A stretch of DNA of 64,000 bases from Planctomycetaceae bacterium. Its GTDB lineage: Bacteria; Planctomycetota; Planctomycetia; Pirellulales; Pirellulaceae. Shown one piece after another: positions 8,707 to 18,164 of this stretch. The translations under genes and the position numbers were made by a program. The stretch lies in assembly GCA_020638975.1 (NCBI GenBank), contig JACKHN010000003.1, positions 62,001 through 126,000 of the forward strand, given 5' to 3'. Each line of letters starts with the position of its first letter. Positions within the stretch are counted from its first letter, which is position 1. The notes below the pieces were generated by a model, which was given only the letters and a program-made list of their open reading frames with translations, was not told where the DNA came from and searched no databases.

Positions 8707-11286
8707 CTATTGAATCTCGACTTCATACCACAGTGTCTTCTCTGTGGAACGAAGCGGCAGCACCGTGCGGTCATTGACAGCCCGTGCACTGATCGAGGAA
8801 CGTCGATCACCTTGCTCGTCTAGGGAATAGAACTTCACGCGTGACGGAGCAACCGGCAATGCGATCTCGGCATCGATGCCTTCGCACAAAATTGGTGCCG
8901 ATCCCCAGCGGTCACGCAGAGTAATGCGGTTGTCGCCAAGCTCTTCTATATGTGCGTCGCTGTTGTGGACAATGCCGTTCGCCGCGATCAGAATCCTACC
9001 CGATTGGTCAAAACCCTGGCCGTCGATGCAGACAAGCGAAACGGTCGCCCAGTCGAGGCGGGGCCGCTGGATTCTAACTGCGACGTTGCCGAGTCGGATG
9101 ATGCGATCACGCACGAAGCCGGTGAACACTTTCGTTCTCGTCGTATCCACGGCAAAGTATCCGGCGTCCGGTATTGATTGATCCAGACGAAATTGTTCGT
9201 TCTGTTGAGCAGCCTGTTCCGACCTCGCCGACTTTGGCTGATTCGGTTCCACCTCCATCCCAATTCGATTCACAAACGGGTTCGCCTTGGCGAACTGATC
9301 GAAGGTCAGTGACCACGGATCGCCTGTCGCATGAAGCTTCGCTCGTTCTGCGGCCTTGGTCAAAGCGACGAGTTGAGTCGTCTGCGCTGCCTGCACGTCA
9401 CCGCGTACGAACATTGCGACGCAAGCTGGCATGTGGATCAACGTCGTCGGCTGACTTCTGATATCGAAATAGCTTGAGATGTGATCAGGTTCGAAGTCGG
9501 AGTTGTGACAGTACGCAAAGCTGTAGATGCCATCCCACGACTGAAAGGCTCCCATGGCCCCGAGCATCGGAAACCCTTCGGAGGCGTATGCGTTCGGAAA
9601 AGGATGGTTGTACTCGCTGACCGTGAACGGCATGCCGGCGACGCGACGATTTGCAAGGCTCTCGAGTGTACCGGACTTTGCATTCACCAGTGCGATGTTG
9701 TTGACATACCAGTCCTTTCGATCCCAAGGGCGATTCGGAAAGTGTGGATGCTGCCAATAGGCATGTGCATCGATGTAGTCCAACTCCGCTTGCACTTGAA
9801 CCGGGCTGTAGCCAAGCTGCGTTCCTGAGATCAGGCCACGAACACCAAGCTGCTCCTTGAGGTAAGCCTCAAACTCCGTCCAGTACTTATGCTCGGTATC
9901 CCATAGGAAGTCGATGAAGTCCTCGCGCGCGGCCGTTGTCAGATGGAGATTGTTTCGTTGCAGCACGGACACGCTGTTCGCTTCAAGCGATTGCTCTGCC
10001 GGCAAACCAGCGACACCGCCCGCGCGAAGTGAAACATCCATGAGTTCATAAGTATCCGGCCTCAGCCCGGTAAACGTAATGCGAGCATTGTCATCATTCG
10101 CCTGGGCCAGAAACGTAAGTCGGTGCTCCCGATTCGCCGGTCCGACCGTCACATTGGCATCAAGTCCCAATCGCTGCCACGGTTCGTGTGCCATCATGCA
10201 ATTCACGCCCACATGTTGCTCGTGCTGTGATCGCATCGAAAACGACAGCGTATAGGCCTTTCCTTTCTCAACGGAAAAACCGCTCTGCGTGAGTTGAGGC
10301 CGCCACGGCTCGCGACCTTGACGACGGACGACAATTTGCAATCGCGACGGACTTTGTGTACCGGTTAGTTCGGCGTCTGTCACATCATCGGTTTCGAGAT
10401 GCCAGGCCTTCGAGCCATCTAGCTTCAGCAATTCGCCGCCGAGCGGTTGAGCTCCGATGTCCCAACGTTTACGCATTTGCTGCGTCGTCGCGTACTTGTT
10501 GGTAAGCCAAGCGTTCCACAGCTCACGAAAAGTGGAGGCATACGGTTCGGGCAACGTATCCAATTCGCCGCGACTCCATTGGTCGAACAACGCGTTTTCA
10601 TTGTTGACTTCGACGAAGGCGATGGTGGGATCGTGAGTGTACGCGAGCCGTGTATAAGGATTTATGTGCGTCAGCAGATCTCGAGCGTACTTCCGTTGCA
10701 GCTCGATCATCCGCGGCTCGAAGTTATCGAGCCCCTTGTCGTAGTTTGGACGCTGCTCTTGCGCGACAAAGCCTTCTTTCGGACCGAAGGAGCGCGATAC
10801 ATGAAGGTTCAAGTTCGTATAGATCCCGTGCCGTTTTAGCTGGTCGATCAAGAAATCAAGGCGTTCCAACTTGTTCGGGTCGATCGTTAGATGATTCTCA
10901 CTGTTGCCCCAGATAGAAGACGAGTCCATGTGGTGCATGCGCACGACATTGATTCCCAGTCTTGCAAGCCGCGCCGCCAATCGTTCAGTCTGTTCGTGCG
11001 TCGGAAAGCACGCCTCGAAGCAAAGGTTCGTGCCCCAAAAGCGGATTCGCCCGGCATCGGTTACGAATTGCCCCTCCTCGACGCGAACATGGCCATGCTT
11101 GCCGGCGGGAGCATCTAGCCAAGGCGACAAGTTGGTAATGTTATTGGGCGAGTCGTAGGAGACAAGAAAAGGGAATAGCGGCGACGCCTCAGTGTCCGTC
11201 GATTGAGCGAAAGCCAAGTTTGCATCGAATGCGAACAGTGCGACGATGAATGATATCCGCCAACACACTTGTCTCTGTACCTTCAT
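8707..11286 (-). CDS. Secreted GH5-like glycoside hydrolase
   Basis: 859 residues with an N-terminal signal peptide (hydrophobic IVALFAFDANLAFA). The opening FWGTNLCFEACFP and the GINVVRMHHMD strand are typical of large GH5/GH-A (beta/alpha)8 glycosidases. Likely acid/base glutamate in FVEVNNENALF and likely nucleophile in TVSEYNHPFPN. The middle region (about 300-400) looks like an inserted beta-sandwich, possibly carbohydrate binding, and the last 150 residues are beta-rich. Substrate cannot be inferred. It is on the same strand as the nar genes but separated by 361 bp, so probably a separate unit. Confidence 0.75.
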   Translation of the reverse strand: MKVQRQVCWRISFIVALFAFDANLAFAQSTDTEASPLFPFLVSYDSPNNITNLSPWLDAPAGKHGHVRVEEGQFVTDAGRIRFWGTNLCFEACFPTHEQTERLAARLARLGINVVRMHHMDSSSIWGNSENHLTIDPNKLERLDFLIDQLKRHGIYTNLNLHVSRSFGPKEGFVAQEQRPNYDKGLDNFEPRMIELQRKYARDLLTHINPYTRLAYTHDPTIAFVEVNNENALFDQWSRGELDTLPEPYASTFRELWNAWLTNKYATTQQMRKRWDIGAQPLGGELLKLDGSKAWHLETDDVTDAELTGTQSPSRLQIVVRRQGREPWRPQLTQSGFSVEKGKAYTLSFSMRSQHEQHVGVNCMMAHEPWQRLGLDANVTVGPANREHRLTFLAQANDDNARITFTGLRPDTYELMDVSLRAGGVAGLPAEQSLEANSVSVLQRNNLHLTTAAREDFIDFLWDTEHKYWTEFEAYLKEQLGVRGLISGTQLGYSPVQVQAELDYIDAHAYWQHPHFPNRPWDRKDWYVNNIALVNAKSGTLESLANRRVAGMPFTVSEYNHPFPNAYASEGFPMLGAMGAFQSWDGIYSFAYCHNSDFEPDHISSYFDIRSQPTTLIHMPACVAMFVRGDVQAAQTTQLVALTKAAERAKLHATGDPWSLTFDQFAKANPFVNRIGMEVEPNQPKSARSEQAAQQNEQFRLDQSIPDAGYFAVDTTRTKVFTGFVRDRIIRLGNVAVRIQRPRLDWATVSLVCIDGQGFDQSGRILIAANGIVHNSDAHIEELGDNRITLRDRWGSAPILCEGIDAEIALPVAPSRVKFYSLDEQGDRRSSISARAVNDRTVLPLRSTEKTLWYEVEIQ

Positions 11287-11454
11287 TGGATTTCCTCGCG
11301 AAAGTAGCTATCAGCTCCGACGTGATGAGCCTAGCAAGTGAGGGTCAAATTGGACAAGTGGCTCCGCATCGCCAGAAGCATCCAAGTGGCTCAGCCCGCG
11401 ACGGCACTGGCAGAGCCAGTGGCACACCATCCTCAGATTATTCGTGACAAAGCG

Positions 11455-12816
11455 TCAGTTACTGGTCGCGGCCTCGGCCACCGGCGACCGACCTTCGCCT
11501 GCGGCGCGAAACTCGGGATGCGTGTCGTCCAATATCTCGCGAATTGCTCGTCGATCAACCGAAGTGAGATGCACAAATTCAGGGCTTTGGTCGCTCTCGA
11601 ATAGCACGGCATGCAAGCGAGCGTAAACTCGTTGCTTGATCGGTTCTGGAAGGCTAAGAAAGGCGTCGGAATAGATCAAATAACTGCACGGGTACTTGAA
11701 CAATCGCCGCTGAAGATCGAATTCCCTTAGCGAGCGGCCTTTCGTGTCGCGTACTCCACGGGCAGCGAATTCGGTAGCAAACTCAGACATTCCTTGGACG
11801 GGCGACGTCAATTGGAACTCGTCGGCAAACAGCATGTATTGCACAAGCTTCTCGCTGGCCTTGTCCAGTCGACGCTTGGTGGTATCACTCTGGTAATCTT
11901 CCGGGCGTTCGAGTGCCTTGTTCATCACGCCATCGTAATGCAGCGAGGAACGAGCTTCATAGTTCGCGAACGTGATGAAGTTGTGCATCTGCGACTGATG
12001 TTCCATGACCATCAGCGCGACAAGATCACTGTGCGGTGACAAGTAGGGTTTCACATTGACGAGCGTGCTCAAGTCCGTCACGTTGGCAGCAGCTTCGCGA
12101 TCAAGATCTTCGGGATTCTGACGATCGCGAGCGATGGCATTTCCCATGTGTCGCATTGTGCCATGCGTGCCGCTCACATACCAACCGCCCCAGCGCTGCT
12201 CGAAAGGACTGCGATGATCGGTCACGTAAGTTCCCGAACCAAGCAGTGGCCGACCGTTGTCGTCAGGAAATACCGAGCGAACCAAATGCCCCGGCACGGC
12301 TTGTGTCCGTGATGAAGCGTGGCACGTGATGCATTGACCGCGGTCACGGATGAAGCGTGGCTTCGAAGCTTCGGTCTGGTCGAGCGTGTAGAAGATCGCT
12401 CCTTGCTGAGGATCGACCGTCGACATCTCCAACACGTCCCCATCTTGCACCCAGCCCACATAGGTATCATCACCAAAGTAGACAGCGCGTGGATGCGAGG
12501 GTGCGATGCGGCGGAGTTGGAAGCTGGTTTGCGAAAAGACCAACATTTGCGACGACTTGGGGACATTCAGCGCGTCGAGCACGGACGGCAAGTAGCCATA
12601 GTGCTCGTCATGCACTAGCTTCAATTCGCCCGAATCGAGCAGCTTTTGCAGCTTGACGACTGGATCGTTTGTCTGTGCCGTGTTGTAGTTGACGGGTTCC
12701 GCCTCGAACTCGATCTGTGCTGCGACACGTTCGCTCGTGAATGCGACCAACAGAAGACACAGTCCGCAACCGACTACAAGTCGTCGCGGGCCAATGGGAT
12801 TCTTCGAACTCAACAT
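11455..12816 (-). CDS. Secreted hypothetical protein with one c-type heme motif
   Basis: 453 residues with an N-terminal hydrophobic signal (VVGCGLCLLLVAFTSERVAA). One heme motif, CITCH, is at 162-166 after about 130 residues that do not resemble a standard cytochrome. No family name can be given. It lies 12 bp after the DUF1501 gene and so is the third gene of a set with the DUF1501 and PSD1-type genes. Its heme motif fits a periplasmic redox role, but that is inference. Confidence 0.7.
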   Translation of the reverse strand: MLSSKNPIGPRRLVVGCGLCLLLVAFTSERVAAQIEFEAEPVNYNTAQTNDPVVKLQKLLDSGELKLVHDEHYGYLPSVLDALNVPKSSQMLVFSQTSFQLRRIAPSHPRAVYFGDDTYVGWVQDGDVLEMSTVDPQQGAIFYTLDQTEASKPRFIRDRGQCITCHASSRTQAVPGHLVRSVFPDDNGRPLLGSGTYVTDHRSPFEQRWGGWYVSGTHGTMRHMGNAIARDRQNPEDLDREAAANVTDLSTLVNVKPYLSPHSDLVALMVMEHQSQMHNFITFANYEARSSLHYDGVMNKALERPEDYQSDTTKRRLDKASEKLVQYMLFADEFQLTSPVQGMSEFATEFAARGVRDTKGRSLREFDLQRRLFKYPCSYLIYSDAFLSLPEPIKQRVYARLHAVLFESDQSPEFVHLTSVDRRAIREILDDTHPEFRAAGEGRSPVAEAATSN

Positions 12817-12828
12817 AGCAATATCGCC

Positions 12829-14214
12829 TTATGCCACTACATCGTGAATAACTTTGCCAGCCAATCCGGTGAGTCGGAAGTCACGACCACCGTAGAAATA
12901 CGTCAATCGCGTGTGATCGAAACCGAGTAGGTGCATGATCGTCGCGTGGAAGTCATGAATGTGAACCGGGTTCTCGCTGATGCCAATCCCGTATTCATCG
13001 GTTGCACCGTACGTATAGCCACCCTTCACGCCGCCTCCCGCCAACCAGCACGTGAACGCGTCTTTGTAGTGATCTCGGCCATCCATCTGAGAAGTCTTGG
13101 CCGAGGGTGTGCGTCCGAACTCCGTACAGCCAACGATCAATGTCTCGTCCAGCATTCCTCGTTGCTTGAGATCCTGGATCAATGCGGCGATCGGTCGATC
13201 GACTTGGGCGGCAAGCTTGTTGTAGGACTTCATGTTGCTGTGCGCGTCCCAGTTGCCGCTGGCTCCTTGATCGATCAACTCGATAAATCGAACACCACGT
13301 TCGGACATCCGGCGAGCCACCAAACATTGCCAAGCAAAGCTCTTCGTATCACCCCGCTTCGCGCCGTACAACTCCAAGGTCTTGTCAGATTCCTCCGCCA
13401 GGTTAAACACATCGGGAGCGGTGCGTTGCAAACCTTCGGCTGCCTGAAAGGAATAGAGCCTAGCGGCTAGCGTCGAATCGTCCGAGCGAGACGCCAGATG
13501 GCGTTCGTTGATTTTACGAAGCAACTCTAACTCTTGCTGTTGTTGCTTGGCGAATTTAGGATTGGGTTGGAGATTCGCGATCGGTTGCCCTCCGGGTGTA
13601 ATGCGTGTGCCCTGGTGATAGGCCGGGAGGAAGTTCGAGTCCCAGGCTTGCGAACCGCCGTAGGGCAACTTGTCACAGAACACAACGTGCGAAGGCAAGT
13701 TCGAGTTCTCTGTTCCCAATCCGTAACTGACCCAAGCGCCGATCCCAGGCAGCGTGCCGGCCATTGCACCAGAGTGGATACTCTGAGTGGCCTCAAAGTG
13801 GTCTCCCTTGTCCCCATGCAGGGATCGCATGAATGTCATCTCGTCGACGCACTCGCCCAAGTGTGGAAAGAGATCGGAAACCGCGATGCCCGACTTTCCA
13901 TAGGGCTTCGAATTCCAGAGGCTCCCGGCCAGAGCACGATCCTTGCCAAACGACTTGCCGTGGTCTTTATTCAGCGTGGGTTTCGGGTCGAATGTATCGA
14001 CGTGCGATACGCCGCCCGGCATGAAGAGCAAGATGACGCGTTTCGCTTTCGCCGGGAAGTGTGGGGGTTGTGGTGCGAGAGGGTTGTCGTCCGCTCCGGA
14101 GAATACCAAAGAAGGCGACATGCCGCACGCACCGAGTCCGATCGCGCCGAGCAGACTTCGTTTAACGAGGTCGCGACGGGTAAGTGTGTGCCTCGCGATA
14201 TATTGAGTGTGCAT
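12829..14214 (-). CDS. DUF1501 family protein (Tat-exported, alkaline-phosphatase-fold like)
   Basis: 461 residues. A Tat signal (TRRDLVKRSLLGAIGLGA, residues 12-29) is followed by the DUF1501 pattern: FMPGGVSHVDTFDPKP, the SGxxGNWDAHSN stretch and ETLIVGCTEFGRTP. These proteins are very abundant in planctomycetes, always beside a PSCyt/DUF1549/DUF1553 gene, and are distantly related to sulfatases; their reaction is not known. Here it follows the PSD1-type gene by 33 bp, the standard pair. Confidence 0.9.
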   Translation of the reverse strand: MHTQYIARHTLTRRDLVKRSLLGAIGLGACGMSPSLVFSGADDNPLAPQPPHFPAKAKRVILLFMPGGVSHVDTFDPKPTLNKDHGKSFGKDRALAGSLWNSKPYGKSGIAVSDLFPHLGECVDEMTFMRSLHGDKGDHFEATQSIHSGAMAGTLPGIGAWVSYGLGTENSNLPSHVVFCDKLPYGGSQAWDSNFLPAYHQGTRITPGGQPIANLQPNPKFAKQQQQELELLRKINERHLASRSDDSTLAARLYSFQAAEGLQRTAPDVFNLAEESDKTLELYGAKRGDTKSFAWQCLVARRMSERGVRFIELIDQGASGNWDAHSNMKSYNKLAAQVDRPIAALIQDLKQRGMLDETLIVGCTEFGRTPSAKTSQMDGRDHYKDAFTCWLAGGGVKGGYTYGATDEYGIGISENPVHIHDFHATIMHLLGFDHTRLTYFYGGRDFRLTGLAGKVIHDVVA

Positions 14215-14247
14215 CCGGGATCTCTCCGATTGCGATTCGTGATTTAA

Positions 14248-16500
14248 TTAATCGATGTACAAGAACTCGCTACTTGTTAGCAGGACGCGCGCCAGGCTGG
14301 TCCAAGCTTGTCGGCGAGCATCCGATTCGGACAATCCCGTCGACACAACATCGCTCGTATAGCCGTCGAGATAGTTGGTTGCTTCAGTCTTTTCCGCTTC
14401 GATAGGCGGACGGGCGAACAGCAACTCGTAAGCAAACTGGATTTGCTCTGCGGGTAACTCGGAGTGGCCGGTGACCCGAGTTGCCAGTGCCGCTGCTTTC
14501 TCTTCCACAAATGGGCTGTTCATCATGTACAGAGCCTGTAGAGCGACTGTCGACTCGCCTCGCTTCTCCGTGCTCTTATTACTGTCCGGTCCATCGAACA
14601 ACGCCAGGAACGGATGCTTGTTCAAGCGGGGAGTCATCAAGTAGGCAGACCGATGATTGTGGTCGTAGATTTGCGAAAACGGATTGCCCTGCGAGAACTT
14701 CAGCTTCTCTTCGGCTGGGAAGGGGTGTCGTCCTGGCGACCCCGCCTCGAGTGCCCCGCTAACCGCGAGGATCGAATCACGAATGGCCTCGGCGTCCATG
14801 CGTTGTCGGTCGAACCGCCAGTAATACTCGTTCGGTTCGTCAATCTTGGCATTCGCTTCGTCATTGTCTGAGGCAAGCTGATATACCGCTGACAACATGA
14901 TTCGCTTGTGCAAGTGCTTGAAGGACCAACCATGATCGATAAAGTCGCGAGCCAACCAGTCGAGCAGTTCGAGGTGGAGCGGAGGTGGGCATTGCGTCCC
15001 GAAGTTGCTCGAAGTCGCTACGATTCCGCGTCCGAAGTGGTACTGCCAGACACGATTCACGATGACGCGTGCGGTGAGCGGATTGTCGGCAGACGCGATC
15101 CAGTTGGCGAGTTCCAATCGACCGCTTTCTCCACCGGCGATCTCTGGCGTCGAGTCATTTAGCGACGCGATGTAGGCTCGCCGAGCGACCTCGCCTTTTT
15201 TATGAACATCGCCCGCAATGTGAATCTTGGCATCGCCTACACCATCGCTCTTGTCAGAGACTGCCCAAGCGACCGGCGAATCATAAATCGTTTTCTCCGC
15301 TTCGCCAACTTTGAGCGGTACAAAATCACTGCGATCCTTCTGATGCTCCGTGCCAGCATGCGGATACTGCGTGCTGGCGAAATAGCCATACAGCCCGTAG
15401 TAATCCGCCATCGTGATCGGATCAAACTTGTGGTGGTGGCAGCGAGTGCAACCGAGCGAAAGTCCAAGCAAGGACCGACCAATCGTGTCGACCGTGTCGT
15501 CGATGATCAATTCCATCGAGGCGAATTTCGAGTTGCCGAATCTTCGCGACAAAGCCACATATCCTGTGGCAATAATCTTCTCGTTGAAACGTGCGCCGTC
15601 GGGATCTTGTTCGGCGAGAATATCGCCAGCGATTTGCTCTCTGACGAACTGATCGTAAGGCATGTCGTTGTTGAAAGCGCTAATTACGTAATCACGATAG
15701 TAACGGGCTTCGGGAATCGGAGTGTCGGTACCGTCACCGCTGGTGTCTGCATAGCGCGCAACATCCAGCCAATGCCGTCCCCAGCGCACACCGTACTCCC
15801 GGCTTTCTAGGAGACGATCAATGACGTGTTCGAACGCGTCCGGCGAATCGTCTGCGAGAAACGCGTTTACTTCGTCGGGTGTCGGTGGAAGGCCAATCAG
15901 ATCAAGTGTTGCGCGGCGGATCAGCATTCGCTTATCGGAAGACTGAACGGGCTTAATCCCTTTCGGTTCGGCTTTGGCCACTAGAAAGCGATCGATCGGT
16001 GTCTTGCACCACGGCGAATTCTTGATCGAGTCGGGTGTGGGCTCGCGTAATGCTTGAAACGACCAATGGACTTCTGGCGATTCGTCGCTTTCGACTGGCT
16101 GCGACCAATCGATATTGCCTTCCGGCCAATAAGCGCCGTCGGCGATCCACTTTTTGAAATCGGCGATGACCTCGTCTGGCAGTCGTCCATCCGGCGGCAT
16201 AAGCAGATCTTCATCATCGGTGAGAAACCGCTCGACCAGCGTGCCTTGATCGGGTTTTCGCGCAATGACACTGGGACCGTTCATACCGCCCGCGATCAGA
16301 TCCGCCAGGCTATCAACACGGAAATCTCCTTCCGGCGTCTTTCCAGTATGACACTCTTCGCACTTCTCGACCAACACAGGACGTATTCGAGTTTCGAAGA
16401 AGTCCCCGCGTTCATCGCCATTGCTCGTCGGTACAAGTGACACCGTGAAGACCATGACGCAGAACGTCACGGCCCAACGATCGACAGAGCTAACTTGCAT
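14248..16500 (-). CDS. PSCyt1/DUF1549/DUF1553 protein (planctomycete cytochrome-type surface protein)
   Basis: 750 residues. A signal peptide is followed by a PSCyt1 domain with one heme motif CEECH at 47-51 and the LLMPPDGRLPDE segment. Then comes DUF1549 (ATLDLIGLPPTPDEV, YGVRWGRHWLDVARYAD, CTRCHHHKFDPI, which holds a second CxxCH) and DUF1553 (VNRVWQYHFGRGIVATSSNFG, RRMDAEAIRD-like stretch). This is the usual full-length form of the family, whose physiological role is undetermined. It is the first gene of a set with the DUF1501 and CITCH proteins. A putative Rrf2 operator lies 142 bp upstream. Confidence 0.92.
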   Translation of the reverse strand: MQVSSVDRWAVTFCVMVFTVSLVPTSNGDERGDFFETRIRPVLVEKCEECHTGKTPEGDFRVDSLADLIAGGMNGPSVIARKPDQGTLVERFLTDDEDLLMPPDGRLPDEVIADFKKWIADGAYWPEGNIDWSQPVESDESPEVHWSFQALREPTPDSIKNSPWCKTPIDRFLVAKAEPKGIKPVQSSDKRMLIRRATLDLIGLPPTPDEVNAFLADDSPDAFEHVIDRLLESREYGVRWGRHWLDVARYADTSGDGTDTPIPEARYYRDYVISAFNNDMPYDQFVREQIAGDILAEQDPDGARFNEKIIATGYVALSRRFGNSKFASMELIIDDTVDTIGRSLLGLSLGCTRCHHHKFDPITMADYYGLYGYFASTQYPHAGTEHQKDRSDFVPLKVGEAEKTIYDSPVAWAVSDKSDGVGDAKIHIAGDVHKKGEVARRAYIASLNDSTPEIAGGESGRLELANWIASADNPLTARVIVNRVWQYHFGRGIVATSSNFGTQCPPPLHLELLDWLARDFIDHGWSFKHLHKRIMLSAVYQLASDNDEANAKIDEPNEYYWRFDRQRMDAEAIRDSILAVSGALEAGSPGRHPFPAEEKLKFSQGNPFSQIYDHNHRSAYLMTPRLNKHPFLALFDGPDSNKSTEKRGESTVALQALYMMNSPFVEEKAAALATRVTGHSELPAEQIQFAYELLFARPPIEAEKTEATNYLDGYTSDVVSTGLSESDARRQAWTSLARVLLTSSEFLYID

Positions 16501-16641
16501 TGTGGCTCTCTCAAGATGATCGGTCTGAAAATCGGTGTGGCTTCCTGAACCGGACAGGAAGAATCTCAGGGGAGGCAGCTACGCGAAACGCTCCGGCGCA
16601 CCATCACGAGCCGTGTAGTGAACGTTACCGACGATTAAACT

Positions 16642-16655
16642 GGATGTCAATATCC
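16642..16655 (+). promoter_or_regulatory. Putative Rrf2 operator upstream of the PSD1-type set (site B)
   Basis: GGATGTCAATATCC, a palindrome of GGAT-N6-ATCC, flanked by taaact and aattaac. The core differs from the site in front of rrf2 (22132) in one base, and the right flank (aattaac) resembles that of site A (agttaac). It lies 142 bp upstream of the PSCyt1/DUF1549/DUF1553 gene on the minus strand. The next plus-strand gene begins almost 500 bp away. Confidence 0.6.
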
Positions 16656-16700
16656 AATTAACCGTACTGATAGTGCTTGGTCACTGCTAACTACTAGGGT

Positions 16701-16780
16701 TGTAGGCATTAGCCGTTTGGGCGTTAGCCGCAGTTGTTAGGAAGGAACCGTGGCTAGGACCCAAACGGCTAATCCCAAAA
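16701..16780. repeat. REP-like element with perfect 14-bp inverted ends
   Basis: ATTAGCCGTTTGGG at 16708-16721 and its exact complement CCCAAACGGCTAAT at 16760-16773. The right part (GGAACCGTGGCTAGGACCCAAACGGCTA) is a relative of the element between narG and narH at 3711-3741. Confidence 0.8.
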
Positions 16781-16799
16781 AACAAGCTGAAACGCAGCA

Positions 16800-17000
16800 C
16801 TATTGCATCGGACTTCCGCACTTCTCGCAGACGGCGTGCCGGAGCCCGCAAGCAGAATGTAACGTCGAATATGCTCGCAATTGCGCGGTCAATGCGTGCG
16901 TAATCGCGCGAAACTGTTCATTTCCGCACGCTGCGATGCGGTCGTTGAAAACCTCGCTGTTTCCTTCGGGAGCTAGTCTGGGAGCACTCATCGAACGCAT
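16800..17000 (-). CDS. Possible small cysteine-containing protein
   Basis: 66 codons. The C-terminus (CGLRHAVCEKCGSPMQ) holds a CxxC pair that would suit a small zinc-binding protein, and the composition looks protein-like. No good ribosome binding site was found before the ATG, and no family is recognised. It could be chance in a G+C-rich intergenic region. Confidence 0.25.
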   Translation of the reverse strand: MRSMSAPRLAPEGNSEVFNDRIAACGNEQFRAITHALTAQLRAYSTLHSACGLRHAVCEKCGSPMQ

Positions 17001-17134
17001 TACTTGGAGATCCGAGCCGTTACGCTCCGGACGTGAGAAACATCACCGCGAGGCCGCAGTCGAAATGCAGGAGGGAATGCGATTTGCAGGGTAGGAGGGG
17101 GGGAACCTTCAAGCTGTGCATGCGAGGAAATTCG

Positions 17135-18139
17135 ATGGCGATCTCACGACTACTTTTACTTTTGATCGGTCTCTTTCTGTTCTCTTTTTGGGACGTCAAC
17201 TCCAAGGTAACTGCACAGCAAATCAACCAGATCCCCAAAGAACAAATCACGTCTGTGGGGAGCATCCAAGAAGTGCAAAACGGGGTCTTTCAAATCGAAA
17301 GTATCGGCGGTGATCAATGGTTCGTGGCCGTCGAACGAAACGCCATCGAGGTTGTACTGCGTGGGGCAGCGACGGCTGAGTGGCTGCGTCCCGGAATGCC
17401 TGTCCGATTTCAAAGCAGTTTCTTCAAGAACCGGTCAGGGGAACCGAGCGGCAAAGCCCAGGAACCTGTTACGGAGTTGACCGTCTTTACACCGCGTGAA
17501 GACTCCAAAGTGGAGATCAAAGAGGTAATTAAACGCGGCTCGAAAACCGATCGCACCTCGAAGACCGGCACGTTCACAGTCGTGGGCGTGCTTGCGAGCT
17601 ACAAAGGCAATCACATGACGGTTGCTGTTGGACCGACGGAGTTCGAGGCGCAGTTAGCTGGCGACGCAAAGATCAGCGTTGACTTAACCGATCTCCGGTT
17701 CGCGAGCGAAGGCGACGAAATTCAATTCGAGGGGTGGCGTTACGTTAACCAGGAAGACAAGATTCACGCGACGAAGGTCCTAATCACTCTCGCCAAACCA
17801 CTTGGCGAAGTGAGCGACAAGCAAGTTGCCAGTGCTGCCGAGGGACCTGAAGCCGAGGCATCCGACGAACTTTTGGCGGTCGCCCGCAGAATCCAGACTT
17901 CCCTCTCTCGCGCCAAGCGGGGTTACGAATCCGGCGACTATAGCGATGCCAGTGGGATCGTCGTTTCTATCATCGAGCAATGGGCAGACCTTGTTCAATC
18001 GGATAAGGCGACTGCCTTCCGATTGCTTCGCCCTCATTACACACAACTCAAGCAGGTTCACGCGTATCTTGAAATGGAAGGCTGCATGCTGCCACCGCTA
18101 CCGGAATCGCCGGAGCTAAATGAGGTCGCCTCGCAGTAG
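17135..18139 (+). CDS. Secreted hypothetical protein
   Basis: 334 residues from the ATG at 17135, chosen because GAGG lies 7 nt upstream and it places a clean signal peptide (SRLLLLLIGLFLFSFWDVNS) at the N-terminus; a longer frame reaching back to 17033 adds an implausible basic stretch. The middle consists of beta-rich segments that look like two related OB-like or sandwich units (FQIESIGGDQWFVAVE and TFTVVGVLASYKGNHMTVAVG). The C-terminal 100 residues are helical, with a RRIQTSLSRAKRGYESGDYSDA segment reminiscent of TPR helices. No known family. It converges on hemY with a 25-bp gap. Confidence 0.75.
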   Translation: MAISRLLLLLIGLFLFSFWDVNSKVTAQQINQIPKEQITSVGSIQEVQNGVFQIESIGGDQWFVAVERNAIEVVLRGAATAEWLRPGMPVRFQSSFFKNRSGEPSGKAQEPVTELTVFTPREDSKVEIKEVIKRGSKTDRTSKTGTFTVVGVLASYKGNHMTVAVGPTEFEAQLAGDAKISVDLTDLRFASEGDEIQFEGWRYVNQEDKIHATKVLITLAKPLGEVSDKQVASAAEGPEAEASDELLAVARRIQTSLSRAKRGYESGDYSDASGIVVSIIEQWADLVQSDKATAFRLLRPHYTQLKQVHAYLEMEGCMLPPLPESPELNEVASQ

Positions 18140-18164
18140 GCAGTGTCGATGACTAACGACATCT

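Larger units (their letters stand above)
16501..17134. other. Intergenic region with operator, repeat and a doubtful small ORF
   Basis: 634 bp. In order it holds a putative Rrf2 operator (16642-16655), a terminal-inverted-repeat element (16708-16773), a possible 66-aa minus-strand ORF (16800-17000) and the leader of the next plus-strand gene. No RNA gene is recognisable. Confidence 0.6.

Noticed and set aside
16750..17094. 114-codon plus-strand frame between the PSD1-type set and the secreted protein
   Set aside because: It starts within a repeat element, overlaps the doubtful minus-strand ORF and the next leader, and has no family features.
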